A program made the translations under genes and the position numbers. From Ilyomonas sp965247435 (lineage in GTDB: Bacteria > Bacteroidota > Bacteroidia > Chitinophagales > Chitinophagaceae), in the NCBI GenBank assembly GCA_965247435.1, contig OZ252019.1, positions 1,302,001 to 1,366,000 on the forward strand: a DNA stretch of 64,000 nt, read 5' to 3'. Below, one piece after another: positions 8,395 through 16,862 of the stretch (the first letter of the stretch is position 1; every line of letters starts with the position of its first letter). The notes under the pieces are model-generated. The model made no database searches and was not told the DNA's origin. It saw nothing but the letters and a program-made list of their open reading frames with translations.

Positions 8395-9492
8395 TTATAA
8401 GCTGCTTTGTATTATACCGCCGCCAATTACTTCGTCTCCTTCATAAAATACCGCGCTCTGGCCGGGCGCAATACTTTTTACAGGTTCTGTAAACTGCACA
8501 ATAATGTTACCGCCTTCATTATTCAAAATGCTTCCGGCGCCGGCGTCTCTATAGCGGATTTTGGTAATGGCGGGCATACTGTCTGCTACGCCATCATACT
8601 TAATCCAGTTCATTTTACTTACCAGCGCCCTGCTTTCTGCAAGGTCCGCTTCTTCGCCTAATACTACTGTGTTGGTTTTCGGATCAATAGCGGTAACATA
8701 CGCCGGCTTGCCTAAGGCAATCTCTAATCCCTTGCGCTGCCCGATGGTGTAGAAAGGATAGCCTTTGTGCTTACCTAACTGCCTGCCTTCTTTATTTACA
8801 AACCAGCCGCCTGCAACCTGTTCTTCCAGGCCTGTAATGCGGCGTTTTAAAAAGCCGCGGTAATCATTATCCGGCACAAAGCATATTTCGTAGCTCTCAC
8901 TTTTTTTGGCCAGTTCGGGGTAGCCAAAATCGTGCGCCATCTGCCGGATGGCGGTCTTGCGGTATTTGCCCAGCGGCATAATGGTGCGGCTCAGCAATTC
9001 CTGGTCAAGGCCCCACAGTACATAGCTTTGATCTTTGGTTTCATCCAGTCCTTTGCTGATGACATACCGGTTGTTAGTGCTTTTGTAAACATTGGCATAG
9101 TGCCCGGTGGCGATAAACTCGCAGCCTAAGGCATTCGCGCGTTTCAGCAGTGCCCGCCACTTAATATGTGTATTGCACATCACGCAGGGGTTGGGGGTGC
9201 GGCCCGCTAAATATTCTTCTATAAAATTCTCTACCACGAAGCCGCCAAACTCTTCCCGTATATCTAATATAAAATGCGGAAAACCGTGCTGTACGGCCGC
9301 CTGCCGGGCATCGTTAAAGCTATCGAGGTTGCAGCAACCGGTTTCTTTGCCGCCGCCGCCACTGGTGGCATAATCCCATGTTTTCATTGTTATGCCTACC
9401 ACTTCGTATCCCTGCTGGTGCAGCATAAGCGCAGCAACGGTACTGTCTATACCGCCGCTCATTGCTACCAACACCTTTCCCTTCTGGCTCAT
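8395..9492 (-). CDS. mnmA: tRNA-specific 2-thiouridylase MnmA
   Basis: 365 residues, full length for MnmA, which thiolates U34 of tRNA-Lys, -Glu and -Gln using ATP and a relayed persulfide. The PP-loop SGGIDS is at residues 12-17. NPCVMCN supplies the first catalytic Cys, GHYANV follows, and SYEICFVPD carries the second catalytic Cys. The C-terminal beta-barrel has VTAIDPKTNTVVLG and ends with APGQSAVFYEGDEVIGGG. Start at 9492 is ATG with the phylum's promoter box 14 bases upstream. A cognate substrate, tRNA-Gln(TTG), is encoded at 30.4 kb. Confidence 0.97.
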   Translation of the reverse strand: MSQKGKVLVAMSGGIDSTVAALMLHQQGYEVVGITMKTWDYATSGGGGKETGCCNLDSFNDARQAAVQHGFPHFILDIREEFGGFVVENFIEEYLAGRTPNPCVMCNTHIKWRALLKRANALGCEFIATGHYANVYKSTNNRYVISKGLDETKDQSYVLWGLDQELLSRTIMPLGKYRKTAIRQMAHDFGYPELAKKSESYEICFVPDNDYRGFLKRRITGLEEQVAGGWFVNKEGRQLGKHKGYPFYTIGQRKGLEIALGKPAYVTAIDPKTNTVVLGEEADLAESRALVSKMNWIKYDGVADSMPAITKIRYRDAGAGSILNNEGGNIIVQFTEPVKSIAPGQSAVFYEGDEVIGGGIIQSSL

Positions 9493-9505
9493 GTGGAATT
9501 TTTTG

Positions 9506-9513
9506 CAAAGATA
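9506..9513 (-). promoter_or_regulatory. TATCTTTG -7 promoter box of mnmA
   Basis: On the minus strand TATCTTTG matches TAnnTTTG exactly and ends 14 bases before the mnmA start codon, so the leader would be only a few bases long. No clear TTTG -33 element was found. Confidence 0.5.
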
Positions 9514-9743
9514 TTGGTTGCAGTACAGGCCGCGAAGCTTGGATTGTCATGCGGCTGTTAAGATTCTTTGTTAAAATAGGAAAAATGCTAAATGGGTAAT
9601 TATGTCTGTAACAACCGATAACTCTTTTTGAGGTTGTTATTGTAAGGGTTAAAAACAAAAAAGGAAGGGGTAGAGTTATTAAAAGCTAACCGGGCTTGGC
9701 ATGGTTTGTGAAAATGTGTGCTGCAATTATAAAAATAACGTTT

Positions 9744-10328
9744 ATGAAAAGAATTCTTCCCCTCTTAGTTATGGCAATGGTAGCTGCAACGGTATCAAAT
9801 GCACAATTGCAAAAAGGTAATGTACTGGTTGGCGGTGATATTGCAAACTTTAGTATTGGCTTGAAAAAAGGTGCAGTTACAGATATTCATCTCTTGCCTA
9901 AAGCGGCTTGGTTTATTAGTAACAATGTGGCTGTTGGTGCTTATTTGAATTTTGAACTAATAACAGCAAAAGATCAAGGAACTGAAACTATTTATGGTGT
10001 CGGTCCGCTTGCACGTTATTATGTAAATAGTCCTAAAGTAAATTTATTACAGCATGGACGCTTTTTTGTGGAAGGTAATGTAGGCATTGAAGGCACTAAC
10101 GTATCTGATGGCGGTGGTAGTACCAATGGTTTAGGTTTGGGCATTGGCCCTGGTTATGCTTATTTTATTACACCTAACATCGGCCTGGAAACATTGCTTA
10201 AATACAATGGTATTGTTGGTTTCGGAGATGAAGCTACATCAAGCAAACTAAATCTTAGCGTTGGCTTCCAGATTTATTTGCCCGGCCGCGCTACAAGAGA
10301 CAAGATTATGAGAGATGAAAAGAAATAA
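9744..10328 (+). CDS. Small outer-membrane beta-barrel protein
   Basis: 194 residues from the ATG at 9744 (a longer frame from 9696 would put extra residues before a clear signal peptide). MKRILPLLVMAMVAATVSNAQ is a Sec signal with cleavage after AQ. The mature part alternates Gly/aromatic strands and turns (GGDIANFSIGLKKG, NVAVGAYLNFEL, GPLARYYVN, FVEGNVGIEG, GLGIGPGYAYFI) and ends with SVGFQIYLPGR, the pattern of an OmpW/OmpX-like 8-stranded barrel. No enzymatic motif. The IS element lies immediately downstream, 13 bases after the stop, so its own terminator may have been the insertion target. Confidence 0.82.
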   Translation: MKRILPLLVMAMVAATVSNAQLQKGNVLVGGDIANFSIGLKKGAVTDIHLLPKAAWFISNNVAVGAYLNFELITAKDQGTETIYGVGPLARYYVNSPKVNLLQHGRFFVEGNVGIEGTNVSDGGGSTNGLGLGIGPGYAYFITPNIGLETLLKYNGIVGFGDEATSSKLNLSVGFQIYLPGRATRDKIMRDEKK

Positions 10329-10341
10329 CTCTGTCTAAATT

Positions 10342-10368
10342 ACAAATAAAAGAGGCTGTCTCAAAAGT
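10342..10368. repeat. Left terminal inverted repeat of the IS
   Basis: ACAAATAAAAGAGGCTGTCT and on to CAAAAGT. It pairs with 12122-12148, the two mismatches falling at G/A and T/C in the middle of the repeat. Confidence 0.8.
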
Positions 10369-10478
10369 AGGCAGCTTTTTTATTTTAAGTTTTACCTACG
10401 GGTTTATGCACAAGGGATGTAGATAAATTTAAGTAAGGCAGCAAGCAATGCAGCGAGGTGATATTTTGTCTTACGAGC

Positions 10479-12017
10479 ATGAGTAAACTCAAGGGTAGTG
10501 TAATTTTTAAACCGTACACACAGCAGCAGGCAATGCTGCTGCCACCATCATTGGAGGAGTTGATTGCTGCCGGCCACCCGGTACGCATCGTAAACCAGGT
10601 GCTCGACAAAATTGACATAGAACCTTTGGTTAAAAAATATACAGGCGGTGGCAGCAGCAGCTTTCATCCCCGCATGCTTTTAAAAGTGCTGGTGTTTGCT
10701 TATATTAATAACAATTACAGCAGCCGCAGGATAGAAGCAGCGCTAAAAGAGAACATTCCTTACATGTGGCTCAGTGGCAGGAGCACCCCTGATCACAACA
10801 CCATCAACCGTTTCAGAAGCGAGCGGTTGAAAGAAGTATTGAGGCAGGTGTTTACGCAAGTAGTATTGTTGCTGGCAGAAGAAGGATTGCTGAACATAAA
10901 AGAACTTTATACAGATGGAACCAAGATAGAAGCTAATGCCGGTCGTTATACATTTGTATGGGGCAAAGCCATAAAAACAAGTAAAGAGAGAATAAAAAAG
11001 CAATTGGATGAACTCTGGCAATATGCACAAAACATAGCAGCAGCAGAACTGCCCGATACCGATCCTTCCGGCTTTGATAAAATAGATGCTGATAAGGTAG
11101 AAAAGACCATTGAGCAGATCAATGAAGCTTTAAAAGATAAGCCTGTAAGCAAACAAGTAAAACAAAAGCTGGGTTATGCAAAGAAGAACTGGAGTGCTAA
11201 CTTAAAAAAATATGCGGAGCAGGAAAAGATATTACAGGGAAGAAACAGCTACTCCAAAACAGATACCGATGCCACCTTCATGCGCATGAAGGAAGACCAC
11301 ATGAAAAACGGTCAATTAAAACCGGCTTACAATCTTCAAATCTCTACCAACAACCAATACATTGTAAATTACTCACTGCACCAGACAACTGCCGATACCA
11401 CTACCTTGCAACAACATACAGAAACGTACAAACAACAATATAAGCAAACACCCGGACTTATAGTTGCCGATGCCGGTTATGGCGCTGAACAAAATTATCA
11501 GTACTTACAGGACAATCATATTGAAAACTATGTGAAGTATAATTACTTTGATAAAGACCAACGAAAAAAGAAAGATAAAAAGCATCCCTTTACACCCGAT
11601 ACACTGTATTACAACAGCGGAAAAGATCATTACATCTGCCCGATGGGACAGCCGATGCAACTTATAGGTACCCATCAAACAACAACCAAAGCAGGGTTTA
11701 TACAAACCATTCACCGCTACCGGGCTGCCAACTGCAAGGGCTGCCCTTTAAGAGGCGTTTGCCATAAATCAAAAGGCAACCGCATTATAGAAGTAAACCA
11801 TGCACTTAATAAATATAAACGGCAGGTAAGGGAAAACCTCAACAGCGAACAAGGCATTTACCACCGCAAAAAACGCCCCTGCGATGTAGAGCCTGCTTTT
11901 GCGAACATCAAAAACAATCATCACTTTAAGCGCTTCCTGCTACGCAGCAAACCTAAAACGGAAATAGAAACAGGTTTACTGGCACTGGCGCATAACTTAA
12001 GAAAGAAAGCTGCCTGA
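10479..12017 (+). CDS. IS1182-family DDE transposase
   Basis: 512 residues, intact. The N-terminal part has the IS1182/IS4-like start (FKPYTQQQAMLLPPSLEELI) and FHPRMLLKVLVFAY, followed by STPDHNTINRFR. Candidate DDE acidic residues are Asp in LYTDGTKIEANAGRY, Asp in LIVADAGYG and Glu in CDVEPAFANIKNN near the C-terminus, where HHFKRFLLRS follows. A Cys cluster (CKGCPLRGVCHKS) sits between the second Asp and the Glu, as in this family. A longer frame begins at GTG 10458, but the ATG at 10479 gives the usual MSKLKG-type start. No frameshift is present, so the element may still be active. Confidence 0.95.
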   Translation: MSKLKGSVIFKPYTQQQAMLLPPSLEELIAAGHPVRIVNQVLDKIDIEPLVKKYTGGGSSSFHPRMLLKVLVFAYINNNYSSRRIEAALKENIPYMWLSGRSTPDHNTINRFRSERLKEVLRQVFTQVVLLLAEEGLLNIKELYTDGTKIEANAGRYTFVWGKAIKTSKERIKKQLDELWQYAQNIAAAELPDTDPSGFDKIDADKVEKTIEQINEALKDKPVSKQVKQKLGYAKKNWSANLKKYAEQEKILQGRNSYSKTDTDATFMRMKEDHMKNGQLKPAYNLQISTNNQYIVNYSLHQTTADTTTLQQHTETYKQQYKQTPGLIVADAGYGAEQNYQYLQDNHIENYVKYNYFDKDQRKKKDKKHPFTPDTLYYNSGKDHYICPMGQPMQLIGTHQTTTKAGFIQTIHRYRAANCKGCPLRGVCHKSKGNRIIEVNHALNKYKRQVRENLNSEQGIYHRKKRPCDVEPAFANIKNNHHFKRFLLRSKPKTEIETGLLALAHNLRKKAA

Positions 12018-12121
12018 AAAACTGTGCTCTTGCTCTTAATTGCAGCTATAATACATTCTACCGCTTAAAAAAACTTACCTGGCACTTATTATTTAATAAT
12101 AACATAAAAAACCGTCTCATC

Positions 12122-12148
12122 ACTTTTGAGACGGCTTCTTTTATTTGT
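12122..12148. repeat. Right terminal inverted repeat of the IS
   Basis: Complement of the left repeat. It overlaps an 8-bp hairpin (CCGTCTCA ... TGAGACGG, 12112-12134) followed by a T-rich run, which may act as a terminator for the transposase gene. Confidence 0.8.
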
Positions 12149-12201
12149 ATAAAATGATATGAAAAGTTTCAATTTCATATTTTCTAACCTGTCTCTTGTA
12201 A

Positions 12202-13212
12202 TCACTTCGGCTTATACTTCGCTTCCTCAAATAGCTGCCTGGCTGGTGTTTGCAGCAAAGATGATAATGTAGTAGTATCGTGATCGCTCCTCCATTTCTT
12301 TACAATCTGCCAGCCTATGAATAATCCGATGTTTCCGGGTGAGGCCGGACCCAACGCTTCTGTTTTCGGGCCGTCGTTTACATAATCTCTTGTTTGCAAC
12401 GGATCGGTAATATACAACAGGTTATTTTCAATAAAAAAATTCCAGATACCGGCTTCATTGTCGTAGCAGCCCTGTAGTTGACTGGCTGTATAACCGGTCT
12501 TCAACGTATCTGCTGTTTCGGGCAAAAACAAATCCAATACATACATACGTTTGCCTTCTTCAATCATTTGCTCTATCAGGGTCTGGCTGCCGGTGTGCGG
12601 CGGATAAATATCGCTGATGATGTTATTCATGCAGTTAACGGGTATATAGGGCGCTTCAAACTTCCGGCTCTGGTAAGACGGATAAACATTACTCAGATAA
12701 TCTGAGTGGTAATCGGCAAAATCTTTACCCATGTACAACTGTAAACCTATTGCTAAGCCACTGCTGGTAAGCACACTGCCATAGCCTTCCAGCGGCCCGA
12801 TAAAAGTGATGGCCTGCTTTGGTAATTCATAATGGGGAAAATAATACTTTACATATTGCAGTCCCTTACGTATTTCTTTTTCTTCGTGGTTAAAAGAAGG
12901 AAATTTAAGCCTTGCTGCCTCATAACGCGGCCGGTAGTCGTGCAGAAACAATTTTACATTCGTTATTACGCTGTCCGGCTGCGGCGGAAGAGATAGAATA
13001 TTGTACAAAAAATCGTTGAGAAAAGTGTTGTACTTATTTTGCAAATTGTTCAACGATGCAGTAACATTATTGGTGTCAACCGCAAAGAAGTCCTCTTCAA
13101 ATCGCGATACTGTAAACGGTACTTGGATCTTACTTATGTCTGGAATAATTTTTTTGCTGTTGCACCCAATAAACAACCACAAAACACAACAAACAATCCA
13201 TGCTTTATTCAT
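12202..13212 (-). CDS. gldB: Gliding motility lipoprotein GldB
   Basis: 336-residue lipoprotein with signal peptide and lipobox LFIGC, Cys followed by NSKK. The body matches GldB: FEEDFFAVDTNN near the N-terminus, FIGPLEGYGSVLTSSGLAIG in the middle, then ISDIYPP, LIEQMIEEGKRMYVLD, GCYDNEAGIWNFFI, LYITDP and GLFIGWQIVKKW. GldB is required for gliding in Flavobacterium johnsoniae; its biochemical role is not settled. The fold is predicted to resemble zincin-like DUF2268 proteins. The gene is divergent from nadE with 130 bases between the starts, an arrangement I recall from other Bacteroidota. The sequence just before ATG (TTAATTTAGC) resembles a -7 box. Confidence 0.88.
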   Translation of the reverse strand: MNKAWIVCCVLWLFIGCNSKKIIPDISKIQVPFTVSRFEEDFFAVDTNNVTASLNNLQNKYNTFLNDFLYNILSLPPQPDSVITNVKLFLHDYRPRYEAARLKFPSFNHEEKEIRKGLQYVKYYFPHYELPKQAITFIGPLEGYGSVLTSSGLAIGLQLYMGKDFADYHSDYLSNVYPSYQSRKFEAPYIPVNCMNNIISDIYPPHTGSQTLIEQMIEEGKRMYVLDLFLPETADTLKTGYTASQLQGCYDNEAGIWNFFIENNLLYITDPLQTRDYVNDGPKTEALGPASPGNIGLFIGWQIVKKWRSDHDTTTLSSLLQTPARQLFEEAKYKPK

Positions 13213-13342
13213 GTTGCTAAATTAACAGCATTCCACATTATGGCCGGTATTATGCTGTTTATTAGCGTTTTGTTTAGGGATATTAGTGAACTTTGGCCTT
13301 TTTACAGCAAAGCACATTTTTACACTTCTGCAAATACTAGTT

Positions 13343-15049
13343 ATGAAAATATTTTTAGCGCAGCAAAACTACCATATCGGCAATTTTGAAAGTAATACGC
13401 AGAAGATCATTGGGGCAATTGAAGAAGCCAAAGCGCAGGGCGGTGATCTGATAGTATTTAGCGAACTGTGTATATGTGGTTATCCGCCGAGAGATTTCCT
13501 GGAGTTTAACGACTTTATTAACCAGTGTTATGCAAGTATTAACCGGATAAAAGAACATGCCGATACCATCGGCGTGCTGGTAGGTGCCCCCGCCCGCAAT
13601 CCAAAAACAGAAGGTAAAGACCTGTTTAATGCTGCCTTTTTTTTATATGAGCAGGAAATAAAAGCAGAAGTGCATAAGACGCTCCTGCCTACGTATGACG
13701 TGTTTGATGAATACCGCTATTTTGAGCCGGCCATGCAATGGAATATAATAGAATTTAAAGGCCGGCGACTTGCGGTAACTATCTGCGAAGACATCTGGAA
13801 TATTGATGACAACCCCCTGTATCTTATTTGCCCGATGGATAAGCTGATGCAGCAGCAGCCGGATGTAATGATTAACCTCAGCGCTTCGCCCTTTGATTAC
13901 CTGCATGAGGAGGGACGCAAAAAAGTAATACGCAACAACGTGCTGAAATACAAACTGCCGATGGTGTATTGCAACGGCGTAGGCAGCCAGACGGAGATTG
14001 TTTTTGATGGTGCGTCCCTGGTGTTTGATAAAGAAGGAAACCTTTGTAAGGCATTGCCGCATTTTGAAGAAGCGCTGCAAAGCGTAACACTTAATGAGGA
14101 CGGCACTATTTGCGAACCTGTTGCAGCGCCATATACTTCCTTTTCTGATAGTGCAGAAGGAGCAGGCGACGAGGCGCCCATAGTTCAGCCCGGCCTGGAA
14201 GCAGAAAAAAATATTACAAGTATATATAAAGCACTGGTGCTTGGCATCAGGGATTATTTTATTAAAATGGGTTTTAGCAAAGCGATACTCGGCTCTTCCG
14301 GCGGTATTGATTCGGCCGTAGTGCTGGCGCTTGCCTGCGCGGCATTGGGTAAAGAAAATGTGCGAGCTGTTTTAATGCCGTCGCCATACTCTACCGAACA
14401 TTCGGTAAACGATGCGGTAAAGCTGAGCGAAGCGCTTCAAAATCCGTATGATATTATTCGTATCAATACGATATATGAAGATTTTTTAACTACGCTGAAA
14501 CCTATTTTTGGTGATCTGCCGTTTTCGCTTGCAGAAGAAAATATACAAAGCCGCACGCGCGGCAACTTACTGATGGCGATTGCTAACAAGTTTGGTTATA
14601 TACTGCTCAACACCAGCAACAAAAGCGAACTGGCTACCGGCTACGGAACACTCTACGGCGACATGGCCGGCGGCCTTGGGGTGCTGGGCGATTGCTATAA
14701 AACACAGATTTATGCACTTGCGGGGTATATTAACCGCGATAGAGCGATTATACCGGCTACTATTATTAATAAAGCGCCCAGTGCTGAATTAAGGCCTAAC
14801 CAGAAAGACAGCGACAGCCTGCCGGAATATGATGTGCTGGATAAAATATTATTTCAGTATATAGAAAAGCGGCAAGGCCCGGGCGAAATAAAAGCGCAGG
14901 GTTTTGATGCTGCACTGGTAGATAAAACCTTGTCGCTGGTAAACCGGAATGAGTACAAGCGCAACCAGTTTTGCCCCATCATCCGGGTGTCGCCTAAAGC
15001 CTTTGGTGTAGGCCGGAGAGTGCCGATTGTAGGTAAATACTTAAGCTGA
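13343..15049 (+). CDS. nadE: Glutamine-dependent NAD+ synthase
   Basis: 568 residues from ATG 13343 (the longer GTG frame at 13286 adds residues without homology pattern). The N-terminal nitrilase-type glutaminase domain has Glu in VFSELCICGYPPRD, Lys in EVHKTLLPTYDVFDE and the nucleophile Cys in VTICEDIWN. The C-terminal ATP-pyrophosphatase domain from about residue 285 has LGSSGGIDSAVVLALA, then NTSNKSELATGYGTLYGD and the closing SPKAFGVGRRVPI. It converts nicotinate adenine dinucleotide to NAD+ using ammonia channelled from glutamine. Complete and intact. Confidence 0.97.
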   Translation: MKIFLAQQNYHIGNFESNTQKIIGAIEEAKAQGGDLIVFSELCICGYPPRDFLEFNDFINQCYASINRIKEHADTIGVLVGAPARNPKTEGKDLFNAAFFLYEQEIKAEVHKTLLPTYDVFDEYRYFEPAMQWNIIEFKGRRLAVTICEDIWNIDDNPLYLICPMDKLMQQQPDVMINLSASPFDYLHEEGRKKVIRNNVLKYKLPMVYCNGVGSQTEIVFDGASLVFDKEGNLCKALPHFEEALQSVTLNEDGTICEPVAAPYTSFSDSAEGAGDEAPIVQPGLEAEKNITSIYKALVLGIRDYFIKMGFSKAILGSSGGIDSAVVLALACAALGKENVRAVLMPSPYSTEHSVNDAVKLSEALQNPYDIIRINTIYEDFLTTLKPIFGDLPFSLAEENIQSRTRGNLLMAIANKFGYILLNTSNKSELATGYGTLYGDMAGGLGVLGDCYKTQIYALAGYINRDRAIIPATIINKAPSAELRPNQKDSDSLPEYDVLDKILFQYIEKRQGPGEIKAQGFDAALVDKTLSLVNRNEYKRNQFCPIIRVSPKAFGVGRRVPIVGKYLS

Positions 15050-15153
15050 AATAAGGAGGAATTCTTTTTAAGAAACAATAAAATAGTGGCTGATGTGGCG
15101 CCGATGTGACCTATCCAAAAAGCAAACATTTATTTAATAATATCAGCTTTAAA
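15050..15153. other. Spacer after nadE; part of the 350-base gap between nadE and the ATP-grasp gene
   Basis: The gap 15050-15399 holds only the short frame described at 15154-15308 and T-rich sequence. No strong terminator hairpin for nadE was found. Confidence 0.3.
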
Positions 15154-15308
15154 CTACGCAATTTTTTTACATACATTACCAATATCTGCAGTGAGGTCAA
15201 TAGGTGTACTGGTGACGTCTTGTTTAGTAGCGAGTACCTCTTTTTTTGTGCCAGCTTATCATCAACAAAGGCTTCTATTCCGCCGGAAAAACCATAAGTG
15301 TTTTTCAT
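15154..15308 (-). CDS. Short protein whose intact frame needs a -1 shift at A AAA AAG
   Basis: Starting at ATG 15308, frame 0 reads 23 codons, MKNTYGFSGGIEAFVDDKLA then QKK, and reaches A AAA AAG (minus strand, 15247-15241 plus the G at 15240). In frame 0 the following residues look random. In the -1 frame the reading continues EVLATKQDVTSTPIDLTADI and GNVCKKIA to TAG at 15154, a well-behaved polar C-terminus. A -1 shift at this dnaX-type heptamer would give a 51-residue product; loss of one A from an A8 tract would give the same picture in a pseudogene. Function unknown; the acidic/lysine pattern suggests a helical segment. Convergent with nadE, 105 bases after it. Confidence 0.4.
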
Positions 15309-15399
15309 CCATCAAAATATTTAGAAGCTATCTGCTAAAGCTTAACAGATTGCGTGACTGCTGTATTGTTTTTATTATCACAGGCTTAATTTATTTTCT

Positions 15400-16596
15400 T
15401 CACTGTTCAAAATAAGCCAATGTGCCGCCAACCCATTCTTTGTCTTTATTGTAGCGTACACCAATCATTTTGCCTTTGCTTAGCCGTGCCAGATTAGTGG
15501 TAGCAACCGGCCGCGCTTCGCCATCTTTCCAGAAATAAAAAATACGGATCTCCGCTTTGGAGGGAACGTCCGGTGTTTGAATGACGTCGGCGTATTTTAC
15601 CTTGCGCTGCAGTATCCAGTTGTGCGGGTCTTCTACCTTATCAATATCTGCTTTGCTTACATCTATCACCACACCTTGCCCGGCAAATGAAAACAGCGGC
15701 TTTAGTACATAATTTTCCAGGTCGGCAGGCAGTTTTTTTACATCGCTTAGAAACCTTGTTTCCGGCACATACGCATGATGAATGTAAGGCAACGTAAACT
15801 TGCTGATGCGGTAAAACCAGGCCGGATGCGGCACCCATTCCACATCCAACGCTTCAAACAACAGCTTTCCTTTTTCCTGCACTTCCGGCGATTGCTGCTG
15901 CAGGTCGTCGAATATTATGCGGTTGTAAATGCGCTGTACCGCTATCTTCTTTTCATCTTTTATATAATACAATTTGTTGCCTTCTTTCACAAGATCCATC
16001 AGGTCAACAATCGGGATGTGCAGGTAATTGGCGGTGCTGTAAAAGTCAACCCTTGTCTTCTGCTGGTGCGGCAGTATTTCCAGCAGTATCACATTTTCGG
16101 GATTGCAATCTTTTACAATAATGTCTTTCAGCAACTGCAAATACGTTTCTTTGGTAAAACCATTAAAATAGCTGGAGTAGTTATCGGGAACCTGCAGGTA
16201 CTTGCGCGCCATTTCATCCTGAAAAACCTGGAAGGCGAAGAGGGTAGGGAAGCCCTGCATTTCTATCAACTGCGGCTCCAGTTCACCTTTTTCACTTTCA
16301 CATATTCCAAAATCGAAAGCGATAAAGTGTGTATGAGCATTCTCATTAGGCACTTTTATATCCGGTGGAATGGCATGCGCAGTGAGCGATTTAAAGTTGT
16401 AGCCGGTTATTACATCCACAATACTTTCGCAGGCATCAATCATTTTTGTGGTAAATGCTTTATCTACAAAAATGGGTGTTTCTGCTACGCGGAACTGTAA
16501 TGCATCCGGGTATAACGTTGCTAATGCATGAATATACTGGTTGTATTTATCTGTTGAAAATTGCTGGTTATAAAGCGCGCGTATATGAGGAATCAT
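15400..16596 (-). CDS. ATP-grasp-like protein of unknown function
   Basis: 398 residues from ATG 16596. The frame runs 69 codons further to 16803, but that extension is a low-complexity hydrophobic stretch without family character. The C-terminal half shows ATP-grasp-type elements: NYVLKPLFSFAGQGVVIDV (phosphate-binding loop with Lys and Gly-rich turn), HNWILQRKVKYADVI, then EIRIFYFW and TTNLARLSKGKMIGVRYN. The N-terminal half has IAFDFGICESEKGELEPQLI. ATP-grasp enzymes ligate a carboxylate to an amine or thiol; no substrate can be named. The next gene upstream, the CBS protein at 16863-17522, is 266 bases away on the same strand. Confidence 0.65.
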   Translation of the reverse strand: MIPHIRALYNQQFSTDKYNQYIHALATLYPDALQFRVAETPIFVDKAFTTKMIDACESIVDVITGYNFKSLTAHAIPPDIKVPNENAHTHFIAFDFGICESEKGELEPQLIEMQGFPTLFAFQVFQDEMARKYLQVPDNYSSYFNGFTKETYLQLLKDIIVKDCNPENVILLEILPHQQKTRVDFYSTANYLHIPIVDLMDLVKEGNKLYYIKDEKKIAVQRIYNRIIFDDLQQQSPEVQEKGKLLFEALDVEWVPHPAWFYRISKFTLPYIHHAYVPETRFLSDVKKLPADLENYVLKPLFSFAGQGVVIDVSKADIDKVEDPHNWILQRKVKYADVIQTPDVPSKAEIRIFYFWKDGEARPVATTNLARLSKGKMIGVRYNKDKEWVGGTLAYFEQ

Positions 16597-16862
16597 AGAA
16601 GTAATTTGTTTATTGGGTTTTAAAAGTAAAGATTTAAGAGATAAGACACAACAAATAAGAAGGAGGCTACAGAATAAAAGGGGCAAGTTGTTTGCGAAAG
16701 CAAAAAACAAAGGGTGAGCAATCATCCATAAGATGAATATAGGAAACGCTGTTCGGTGGTAAAAAAGATTTAAGGAGATAATACTCCGGACAAAAACGTA
16801 CAATATTTGCTACGTCTGTGAGAGGGTTTTTAATTTGCGAGGAATAAACTAAACCCCGGTAA

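Larger units (their letters stand above)
10342..12148 (+). mobile_element. IS1182-family insertion sequence, complete
   Basis: About 1.8 kb, one intact transposase gene, bounded by imperfect inverted repeats (27 bases, 2 mismatches). The core GTCTCAAAAGT next to GGCT/AGCC at each end is typical of IS1182 termini. No direct target duplication is seen. The outermost bases (ACAAATAAAA / TTTTATTTGT) may be the two halves of a palindromic target rather than IS DNA; in that case the element is 10352-12138. It sits between the barrel protein gene and gldB and interrupts neither. Confidence 0.88.

Noticed and set aside
9320..9658. 112-codon minus-strand frame overlapping mnmA
   Set aside because: Alternative frame of mnmA and its upstream region; no homology pattern, while mnmA is fully supported.
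15775..16500. 241-codon plus-strand open frame
   Set aside because: Lies wholly antisense to the ATP-grasp-like gene; composition (Phe/Tyr/Val-rich) is that of a complementary shadow and shows no domain.
16597..16803. 69-codon N-terminal extension of the ATP-grasp-like protein
   Set aside because: Low-complexity hydrophobic run from an A/T-rich leader; no sign that it is coding.
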